Assembly (NCBI GenBank): GCA_947455845.1
Contig: CANGQE010000031.1
Location: forward strand, 1-9,887
Length of the DNA stretch: 9,887 nucleotides
Reading direction: 5' to 3'
Origin: Rickettsiales bacterium
GTDB taxonomy: Bacteria; Pseudomonadota; Alphaproteobacteria; Rickettsiales; UBA1997
Positions within the stretch are counted from its first letter, which is position 1. Each line of letters begins with the position of its first letter. The notes beneath the pieces are model-generated. The model was not told the origin of the DNA, ran no database searches, and saw nothing but the letters and a program-made list of their open reading frames with translations. Both the position numbers and the translations under genes were made by a program. Positions 1-4,789 of this stretch are shown here, in pieces.

Positions 1-32
1 AAATGTTTTAGACTATGATAAATTAACTCCTG

Positions 33-56
33 GTAGGTCTCGACTCCGCTCGACCA
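33..56. repeat. REP-like imperfect palindrome downstream of dapB
   Basis: A GGT/ACC foot and a CGA/TCG upper stem (bases 36-54) enclose the loop CTCCGC, with a two-base CT bulge on one side. A GTAG tetranucleotide (33-36) sits at the 5' foot. A short bulged stem next to a GTAG or GGAG tetranucleotide is the usual build of RAYT-associated REP elements. It lies just past the dapB stop, a typical place for REPs. Only one copy is in the window, so repetition is not shown. Confidence 0.35.
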
Positions 57-90
57 ACGAGTTACAGGATTACGAATAGGGAAAGATTTC

Positions 91-885
91 CTAACTCAAC
101 ACATCCCGCATCGAATAAAATCCAGCTTTTTTAGCGCTTCCCCAAATCGCCGCTCTAATTGCACCCTTCGCAAAAATGTCGCGGTTGGAGGCTTTGTGGG
201 TTAGTTCTAGGCGTTCGCCGTCGCCGGCGAAAATTACAGTGTGGTCGCCGATGACGTCGCCGCCGCGGATGGCGGCAAATCCGATTTCGCCTTTTTGGCG
301 TTTGGCTTCTTTACCGACTCGGGCCATGTTGGCGAATTTTTCAAGGTCGATGCCGCGACCTTGGGCAACAGCTGCGCCTAGGGATAAAGCGGTTCCTGAA
401 GGGGAGTCGATTTTATTTTTGTGGTGCATTTCAACGATCTCAATGTCGAAGTCGTCGTGAAGAATGTGGGAAACTTTTTCGGCTAGGTTCATTAATAAAT
501 TGACACCAAGCGACATGTTGGAAGACCAGACAATTACTGCATCTGAGGCGTAAGAGGCGAATTTTTGTTTTTCAGAGTCAGAGAATCCTGTCGTGCCGCA
601 AACTAAAACTTTTTTGGCTTCTGCACATTTAGCAGCGATTTCTAAACTTAAAGCGGGGGCGGAAAAATCAATAATGGCGTCACAACTTTGGATGAATTGG
701 TCGAGATCAGAAACCATTTTGGAGTTGTTTTTTTCAAAGCCTAAAAATTCTCCCAGATCTAATCCCTCAAGGCCACTATCTTTGCGAGCTAATGCAGATG
801 AAAGCTCGAGCAAGTCATCTTGCAAAACAAGGCTGGCAATAGTTTTTCCCATGCGGCCGGTGATTCCTGTGACGCCTATTTTCAT
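91..885 (-). CDS. dapB: 4-hydroxy-tetrahydrodipicolinate reductase DapB
   Basis: Cytosolic NAD(P)H-dependent reductase of the diaminopimelate/lysine pathway; its product feeds peptidoglycan and lysine synthesis. The 264-residue chain has the normal family length. The N-terminal Rossmann dinucleotide site is clear (GVTGITGRMGK, residues 4-14), followed by the CGTTG motif at 96-100. The catalytic segment HHKNKIDSPSGTA spans 154-166; by alignment with the E. coli enzyme, His154 and Lys158 are the acid/base pair and SGT (163-165) binds substrate. The start is the only ATG that keeps the nucleotide-binding loop intact; no strong ribosome-binding site is visible before it. It is divergent from the bufferin operon and is probably an unrelated housekeeping neighbour. 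A 7-bp hairpin (77-93) overlaps its TAG stop but has no U-tract, so it is not a convincing terminator. Confidence 0.97.
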   Translation of the reverse strand: MKIGVTGITGRMGKTIASLVLQDDLLELSSALARKDSGLEGLDLGEFLGFEKNNSKMVSDLDQFIQSCDAIIDFSAPALSLEIAAKCAEAKKVLVCGTTGFSDSEKQKFASYASDAVIVWSSNMSLGVNLLMNLAEKVSHILHDDFDIEIVEMHHKNKIDSPSGTALSLGAAVAQGRGIDLEKFANMARVGKEAKRQKGEIGFAAIRGGDVIGDHTVIFAGDGERLELTHKASNRDIFAKGAIRAAIWGSAKKAGFYSMRDVLS

Positions 886-988
886 AAAAATTATGGTTGG
901 TTAAAGTTAGAGCAAAACTACAAACCCGATTCTGCGAAGGCAAACTAAAATAAGAATTACAAAAAGTTTGATTTGCAACACTGCCCTA

Positions 989-1000
989 AGGTGATCACCT
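989..1000. promoter_or_regulatory. 12-bp perfect palindrome, candidate operator
   Basis: AGGTGATCACCT is a perfect twelve-base palindrome centred between dapB and bufA. It ends 16 bases before the -35 element of the bufA promoter. A homodimeric regulator could bind here to affect either gene. No regulator can be named from the sequence, and a palindrome of this length could occur by chance. Confidence 0.35.
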
Positions 1001-1016
1001 CTAAAAATGGTAAGAT

Positions 1017-1042
1017 GTAACTAAATTCAAAATCAAAACGAA
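1017..1042 (+). promoter_or_regulatory. SigF-type ECF promoter of the bufferin operon
   Basis: GTAACT (1017-1022), a 16-base spacer, and CGAA (1039-1042). The Caulobacter SigF consensus, as I recall it, is GTAACC-N16-CGAA, so nine of ten specified bases and the exact spacing match. The same architecture occurs before msrB in this window, and the cognate sigma factor is encoded about 3.2 kb downstream. Transcription should start a few bases after 1042 (near 1049), giving a leader of about 160 bases before bufA. Confidence 0.8.
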
Positions 1043-1080
1043 TTGATTGAGCGTAATGCTTTAAAATTTCAAAAATTTAC

Positions 1081-1103
1081 ACGTATGTCCCTTTGACATA
1101 TGT
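1081..1103 (+). other. Hairpin in the bufA leader
   Basis: ACGTATGTC (1081-1089) pairs with GACATATGT (1095-1103) around a five-base CCTTT loop, giving nine pairs with one G-U wobble. It lies inside the predicted untranslated leader of the bufferin mRNA. There is no U-tract, so it is not an intrinsic terminator. Confidence 0.45.
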
Positions 1104-1131
1104 GTGGGGCGTGGCTCGTGCCGCGTTGCTG

Positions 1132-1146
1132 TATCCCGAAGGGATA
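1132..1146 (+). other. Tight hairpin in the bufA leader
   Basis: TATCCC (1132-1137) pairs perfectly with GGGATA (1141-1146) around the triloop GAA. It lies in the GC-richer patch of the bufferin leader, about 60 bases before the bufA start codon. It may be part of a larger folded leader or a remnant of a dispersed repeat; the sequence does not decide between them. Confidence 0.4.
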
Positions 1147-1197
1147 AAGGCCAAAATTTATTGCATTACAATGGTTAAGTTTTTTTAAAAAATTCAA

Positions 1198-1203
1198 AAA
1201 GGA
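1198..1203 (+). promoter_or_regulatory. Shine-Dalgarno site of bufA
   Basis: AAAGGA five bases before the ATG at 1209. It is one of the better ribosome-binding sites in the window; gyrA, sigF and the MNIO gene show none as good. Efficient initiation suits a precursor peptide needed in excess over its modifying enzyme. Confidence 0.65.
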
Positions 1204-1208
1204 AATTT

Positions 1209-1478
1209 ATGACTCTTAAAAATAACAAATTGGCAACAGCTGCTTTAGCTGGTCTTTTTGCAACTACAGTTTTGGCTGCAAGCAATTCATTTGCCGCCCA
1301 TGACTCTAAATCAAGCTGCAATGGTAAAGACAGTAAAGTTGAAAAAGCTAACTGCAAAACTGCTGACGGAAAAGAAAAGCATTCCTGCAAAGGCAAAAAT
1401 GCCTGCAAATCTCAAGGATCTAGCGGCAAGAATGCCTGTAAAGGTAAAGGCTCATGCCGTACCGATACCCAAGAATAG
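1209..1478 (+). CDS. bufA: Bufferin-type RiPP precursor peptide (BufA-like)
   Basis: An 89-residue exported, cysteine-rich peptide, proposed substrate of the MNIO enzyme encoded next. Residues 1-29 or 1-30 form a Sec signal peptide (Lys-containing start, hydrophobic core at about 11-24, SFAA cleavage site). The mature part is about 60 residues, strongly Lys/Gly/Ser-rich, with six cysteines at 37, 49, 60, 66, 77 and 83. The last four form two CKGKxxC modules (60-66 and 77-83), with GKNACK occurring twice. I do not see the conserved pattern of DUF2282 (BufA1) or the EGKCG repeats of HvfA; it resembles the CKG-rich BufA2-type precursors. In characterised systems, MNIO-partner complexes oxidise such cysteines to thiooxazole or oxazolone/thioamide groups that bind copper, and the peptide works in the periplasm. 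Which cysteines are modified here, and which metal is bound, cannot be read from the sequence. Confidence 0.82.
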   Translation: MTLKNNKLATAALAGLFATTVLAASNSFAAHDSKSSCNGKDSKVEKANCKTADGKEKHSCKGKNACKSQGSSGKNACKGKGSCRTDTQE

Positions 1479-1495
1479 CTGAACTTTGGTAATAG

Positions 1496-1530
1496 TGGAT
1501 TGCCAAGGCCGTAAGGGTCGTGGCAATCCA
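1496..1530 (+). other. 10-bp hairpin between precursor and modifying-enzyme genes
   Basis: TGGATTGCCA (1496-1505) pairs perfectly with TGGCAATCCA (1521-1530) around a 15-base loop. It begins 18 bases after the bufA stop and ends 48 bases before the likely MNIO start. No U-run follows. Such a structure can partially terminate transcription or protect the 3' end of a processed precursor mRNA, so that the peptide is made in excess over the enzyme. Confidence 0.6.
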
Positions 1531-1578
1531 TCAATAGAATCTCTAAAAATTGCTAATTTTTCAGAAACACTATCAATA

Positions 1579-3210
1579 ATGCAAAATAATTTTGGCTTAG
1601 GACTTCGTTCTAAGCACTACCAACACATATTTGATCATAATCCGAAAGTTGACTGGTTTGAGATTATCTCAGAAAACTTTATGGATACTGATGGCCGACC
1701 AAAAACCAATTTAGGCAAAATAAAAGAACTTTATCCGATCGTGATGCATGGCGTTTCACTTTCGATTGGAACGGTTGATCCGCTTAATTCAGAATATTTA
1801 TCCAAACTTAAAAAATTAATCAGATGGGTAAATCCATTGTGGATTTCTGACCATTTATGCTGGACCGGAGTTGCCCACAAAAACACTCACGATCTCTTGC
1901 CACTTCCTTACAACGAAGAAGCTTTAAAACATATAATTCAAAGAATAACGATGGTTCAGGATTATCTCGAAATGCCCATCGCACTTGAAAATCCTTCAAC
2001 TTATCTTGAGTTCAACAACTCAACCATGCCGGAAGCAGAATTTATGGCGCGCATGGTTGAAGAATCAAAATGTCACCTGCTGCTAGATGTAAATAATGTG
2101 TACGTTACCTGCTATAATCACGGCCTTGATCCGAAGGCTTATATCGATCTTCTTCCACTTGATAAAGTTCAACAAATTCATCTTTCTGGGCACAGCAATA
2201 AAGGTACGCATATTATCGATACTCACGATGATCACGTGGTTGATGAGGTGTGGAATTTATATAAATATGTCGTCAACAATACTGGGCGAGTACCAAATAC
2301 AATGATTGAATGGGATGATAATATTCCAGAATTTCCGGAGCTTTTTGCCGAATTACAAAAAGCAAAAGACGCAGCAAAAGATGCGGCAAATTATGTTTTG
2401 CCAGAAATTTCAATTATGAAATCCACACAAGAATCCGCCAAAATAACTACACTTCCCGAATCACAAAAATTACTCCAAGATGCCATTATTCTCGGCAATA
2501 ATTTTAACAGCGAACCTTCAAAATGGATTATCGAAAAAGAAAAATTTTCTGCCGCCAATCAGCTTGCCGTCTATGTTAATTCCTATCGCTATCGCTTGAA
2601 CGATATAGTGGCTGAAGATTATCCGGTACTGGAAAAATATTTAGGAGAAGAAAAATTTAAGCCGCTAATTTGGGATTTTGTAAATAGCGAACAACCTGAC
2701 CATTTTAATATTGCCAGATTTCCTCTGAAGCTACAAAAATTTATCGAAAATAAATTTCCAAATGATGTTTTTGCCCAAGAAATCTGCCGCCTCGAAACTG
2801 CGGTTACGCAAATGACTGATCCAGAAAATAGTGAAGCACTAACGCTTGCAGATTTACAGGGCATGACTCCAGAATTGCTTATGGAATCAGTTTTATATCC
2901 GCGCACAGCTCTTGAACTTCATCAATTTTCTCATCTTACCAATCAATATTACCAAGCGGTAATGGATGAGCGCGAGGCTTTAGTAATCAATGAGAATAGC
3001 TATCTCGCGGTTTTTCGTCATGACGATCAGGTTTGGAGAATGGATCTGGAAAAAGAAGAATTTGCTCTGCTTAAAATAATTTTTGACGGAACAAAAATCG
3101 GCGAGGCTTTGAACGAAATTGAAGAATCGCAAGCGCATAAAATCTCACATTGGTTTTCGCGCTGGATCAGCAATGGCTTGCTGGCTAATAATAATCAAAA
3201 AAAGGATTAA
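1579..3210 (+). CDS. bufB: Fused MNIO (DUF692) - DUF2063 bufferin maturase
   Basis: A 543-residue cytosolic protein proposed to modify cysteines of the BufA-like precursor. Residues 1-280 are a DUF692 multinuclear non-haem iron oxidase barrel. Likely metal ligands, by comparison with MbnB-type enzymes, are His57 (MHG), His92 (SDHLCW), Glu137 (LENPS), Asp170 (LLLDVNN), His201 (IHLSGH), Asp214/His216 (DTHDDH) and Glu244 (IEWD). After a linker at about 275-292, residues 293-543 match DUF2063 (BufC/HvfC), the partner that recruits the precursor; the YVNSYRYRL segment is characteristic. The two are normally separate genes, but here the frame is uninterrupted. The start is the ATG giving MQNNFGLGLR, where the family begins. 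An in-frame TTG at 1486 would add 31 residues encoded across the intergenic hairpin and is rejected. It is followed two bases later by the DoxX gene. Confidence 0.92.
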   Translation: MQNNFGLGLRSKHYQHIFDHNPKVDWFEIISENFMDTDGRPKTNLGKIKELYPIVMHGVSLSIGTVDPLNSEYLSKLKKLIRWVNPLWISDHLCWTGVAHKNTHDLLPLPYNEEALKHIIQRITMVQDYLEMPIALENPSTYLEFNNSTMPEAEFMARMVEESKCHLLLDVNNVYVTCYNHGLDPKAYIDLLPLDKVQQIHLSGHSNKGTHIIDTHDDHVVDEVWNLYKYVVNNTGRVPNTMIEWDDNIPEFPELFAELQKAKDAAKDAANYVLPEISIMKSTQESAKITTLPESQKLLQDAIILGNNFNSEPSKWIIEKEKFSAANQLAVYVNSYRYRLNDIVAEDYPVLEKYLGEEKFKPLIWDFVNSEQPDHFNIARFPLKLQKFIENKFPNDVFAQEICRLETAVTQMTDPENSEALTLADLQGMTPELLMESVLYPRTALELHQFSHLTNQYYQAVMDEREALVINENSYLAVFRHDDQVWRMDLEKEEFALLKIIFDGTKIGEALNEIEESQAHKISHWFSRWISNGLLANNNQKKD

Positions 3211-3212
3211 AC

Positions 3213-3668
3213 ATGTTTTTCATAAATTTCTTAGGCAATTTTTTCATTTTAGGTCCCAAAAAAATCGCATCTCATTTTGAATGGGCCGGACCACTTGTAG
3301 CACGCTTTATAGTTGGTTATGTTTTTATGTTAACTGGCTGGGCAAAGTTACAAAATCTGGAAGCAATGATTGAAAATTTTGCTTATTGGGGAATTCCTTT
3401 TCCACAATTTACCACGCCTTTTGTTTCCTGCGTAGAATGTTTCGGCGGGCTTTTGATTATGCTTGGATTGATCACCAGAATAAGCGCAGGCGCACTTTCG
3501 ATCGTGATGATTGTGGCAATAATTTCAGCAAAATTAAGTGACATTGATTCACTTGAAACCCTGCTTGGATTTGAAGAAGCAGTTTATTTTGCTGTATTTA
3601 CATGGCTGGCAATTTGCGGCGCCGGTAAAGCTTCTTTGGATTATGTGATTGAAAGAAAATTTACTTAA
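3213..3668 (+). CDS. bufD: DoxX-family membrane protein (BufD-like)
   Basis: A 151-residue inner-membrane protein with four predicted transmembrane helices (about 26-43, 66-86, 88-107 and 121-138). DoxX-family features include GWAKL (42-46), ECFGG (75-79) and the C-terminal GAGKASLD segment (136-143). Cysteines are at 73, 76 and 135; C73 and C76 form a CVEC motif at the membrane. DoxX proteins commonly close bufferin and HvfABC-type operons, where a redox or electron-supply role has been suggested but not settled. The gene starts two bases after the maturase stop with a good ribosome-binding site (AAAGGA, 3201-3206), so it is cotranscribed and probably translationally coupled. Its last eight bases overlap the end of the convergent msrB gene. 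Confidence 0.87.
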   Translation: MFFINFLGNFFILGPKKIASHFEWAGPLVARFIVGYVFMLTGWAKLQNLEAMIENFAYWGIPFPQFTTPFVSCVECFGGLLIMLGLITRISAGALSIVMIVAIISAKLSDIDSLETLLGFEEAVYFAVFTWLAICGAGKASLDYVIERKFT

Positions 3669-4152
3669 ACTGCTTTTCAAACTCTTCATAACCTTCTTTT
3701 TTCAACGACTCTTTAGGAATGAAGCGTAGCGAGGCGGAATTAACGCAATAACGCAATCCGCCTTTATCTTTTGGCCCATCATTAAAAACATGACCTAAAT
3801 GCGAATCAGCATCTTTTGACACGATTTTAACCCGTTGCATGCCGTATAAATTATCAGTTTTTTTAATAATGGAATTTCCCACAATCGGCTTGGTAAAACT
3901 TGGCCAGCCGGTGCCGGAATCATATTTGTCAATTGAAGAAAATAGTGGTTGGCCGGAAACAGCATCAACATAAATTCCGTCTTTTTTATTGTTCCAATAT
4001 TCGTTACGAAATGCCGGTTCAGTACCACCTTTCTCAATTACATATCTTTGAAGAGCGGTAAGATTTTTAGTGTTTTTAATATATTTTGTCTCAGCTGCAG
4101 AAAGGTCAGAAGCAATAAGATTAAGCGCGACAAGTAAAAATGTTTTTTTCAT
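3661..4152 (-). CDS. msrB: Exported peptide-methionine (R)-S-oxide reductase MsrB
   Basis: A 163-residue enzyme that reduces R-methionine sulfoxide in proteins. Residues 1-20 form a signal peptide (MKKTFLLVALNLIASDLSAA), so the enzyme acts in the periplasm. MsrB motifs are SGTGWPSF (79-86), HLGHVF (118-123) and RYCVNSASLRF (134-144) with catalytic Cys136. That is the only cysteine in the protein. The two CxxC zinc pairs of zinc-type MsrBs are absent, and the position often holding the resolving cysteine (GCGWPSF) is Thr81. A longer frame opens at 4236, but that ATG lies inside the spacer of the promoter at 4229-4254, upstream of any transcript from it, and would hide the signal peptide; 4152 is chosen. 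The gene is divergent from the sigma factor and convergent with bufD. Confidence 0.93.
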   Translation of the reverse strand: MKKTFLLVALNLIASDLSAAETKYIKNTKNLTALQRYVIEKGGTEPAFRNEYWNNKKDGIYVDAVSGQPLFSSIDKYDSGTGWPSFTKPIVGNSIIKKTDNLYGMQRVKIVSKDADSHLGHVFNDGPKDKGGLRYCVNSASLRFIPKESLKKEGYEEFEKQFK

Positions 4153-4219
4153 AAATTGTGCAAATATGGTTAATTCTTCTAACTGAACCCGTCTTCCCAC
4201 TCTTACGAGCGGTAGATAG

Positions 4220-4225
4220 TATAAC
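4220..4225 (+). promoter_or_regulatory. Possible -10 box for the sigma factor gene
   Basis: TATAAC matches five of six bases of the sigma-70 -10 consensus and would start transcription near 4232, about 15 bases before the sigF ATG. No -35 hexamer is recognisable at the right spacing. No GTAACC-N16-CGAA element reads towards sigF, so it is not obviously autoactivated. Confidence 0.25.
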
Positions 4226-4228
4226 CTA

Positions 4229-4254
4229 TTCGTCATCTAACTTTAAATGGTTAC
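4229..4254 (-). promoter_or_regulatory. SigF-type ECF promoter of msrB
   Basis: On the minus strand, GTAACC (4254-4249), a 16-base spacer (4248-4233), then CGAA (4232-4229). This is a full match to the Caulobacter SigF consensus as I recall it, and shares exact spacing with the bufA promoter. Transcription should begin a few bases past 4229 (near 4222), leaving a leader of about 70 bases before the msrB ATG. The element spans the start codon of the divergent sigma factor gene at 4247. Confidence 0.85.
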
Positions 4255-4789
4255 AATAAATCAGAATAATAATTTGAAAGATTTGATGCGGCTGTCTCTG
4301 GCCGGAGATCAAAATTCCTATCATCAGTTTCTGCTGCAAATTAGTAAAATAGTCCGCGCCGTTACAGCTAAAAAAATTGCCAGTGCCGATGTTGAAGATG
4401 TGGTTCAAGAAGTTTTAATTTCAATTCACAAAGCCCGCCACACTTATGATTGCGATCGTCCTTTAATGCCGTGGTTGATGGCTATTACGACTTTTCGAAT
4501 TAATGATTATCTGCGCAAATATTATGCAGAAATGCGTCACAAAATTTCAGATATTGAAGAATTTTCCGATATTTTAACCGATATAACTATCGATCCAAGT
4601 GGACGCGAATTAGTTAATGAAATGCTTGCTCATACTAATGAAAAACAGCGAGAAATTTTAACATTGATGTATATCACCGGACATACAGCCAAAGAGATTG
4701 GAAAGTTAATTAATATGAACGAATCAGCGGTAAAAGTTGCAGCACATCGGGCGATTAAAAAAATAAAACAACAATTTCCAAAATTATGA
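4247..4789 (+). CDS. sigF: ECF sigma factor, SigF type (paired with DUF1109 anti-sigma)
   Basis: A 180-residue ECF sigma factor. Sigma region 2 covers about 25-95, including DVEDVVQEVLISIHKARHTYD (48-68) and the PWLMAI segment (75-80) implicated in promoter melting. Sigma region 4 covers about 125-175, with a helix-turn-helix at about 147-170 (TAKEIGKLINMNESAVKVAAHRAIKK). There is no sigma region 3 and no C-terminal extension, as expected for the class. It overlaps the next gene by four bases (ATGA at 4786-4789), the usual coupling of an ECF factor with its anti-sigma factor. The identity as SigF rests on the DUF1109 partner, on two matching promoters nearby, and on the target genes (bufferin operon and methionine sulfoxide reductase), which resemble the Caulobacter SigF regulon. 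No good ribosome-binding site precedes the ATG; an alternative in-frame ATG lies at 4286. Confidence 0.9.
   Translation: MVTINQNNNLKDLMRLSLAGDQNSYHQFLLQISKIVRAVTAKKIASADVEDVVQEVLISIHKARHTYDCDRPLMPWLMAITTFRINDYLRKYYAEMRHKISDIEEFSDILTDITIDPSGRELVNEMLAHTNEKQREILTLMYITGHTAKEIGKLINMNESAVKVAAHRAIKKIKQQFPKL

Larger units (their letters stand above)
886..1208. other. Divergent intergenic region between dapB and bufA
   Basis: This 323-base stretch contains no convincing gene longer than about 15 codons. It holds a perfect palindrome (989-1000), a SigF-type promoter (1017-1042), and a predicted leader of about 160 bases with two hairpins (1081-1103 and 1132-1146). Bases 1103-1155 are noticeably richer in G and C than the surrounding AT-rich sequence. 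No clear sigma-70 promoter for dapB was found on the minus strand. Confidence 0.7.

Noticed and set aside
31..56. tRNA-like segment (minus strand resembles the D-arm of class II tRNAs)
   Set aside because: No acceptor stem, anticodon arm or T-arm can be built around it; the bulged palindrome explains it better.
77..93. Hairpin TAGGGAA/TTTCCTA at the end of dapB as an intrinsic terminator
   Set aside because: The stem is AT-rich with a wobble and no U-tract follows on the minus strand.
176..904. Plus-strand open frames of about 94 and 103 codons opposite dapB
   Set aside because: They are antisense shadows of a well-conserved dapB, with no ribosome-binding site and no recognisable domain.
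1175..1482. Alternative frames on both strands over the bufferin precursor
   Set aside because: The frame at 1209-1478 alone has a good ribosome-binding site, a signal peptide and patterned cysteines next to an MNIO gene.
1486..1578. A TTG-initiated N-terminal extension of 31 codons on the MNIO-DUF2063 gene
   Set aside because: It is encoded across the perfect intergenic hairpin, has no family resemblance and no ribosome-binding site. The DUF692 fold begins right at the ATG at 1579.
4153..4236. An upstream ATG at 4236 extending MsrB by 28 residues
   Set aside because: It lies in the spacer of the SigF-type promoter, upstream of the expected transcript start, and would place the signal peptide internally.
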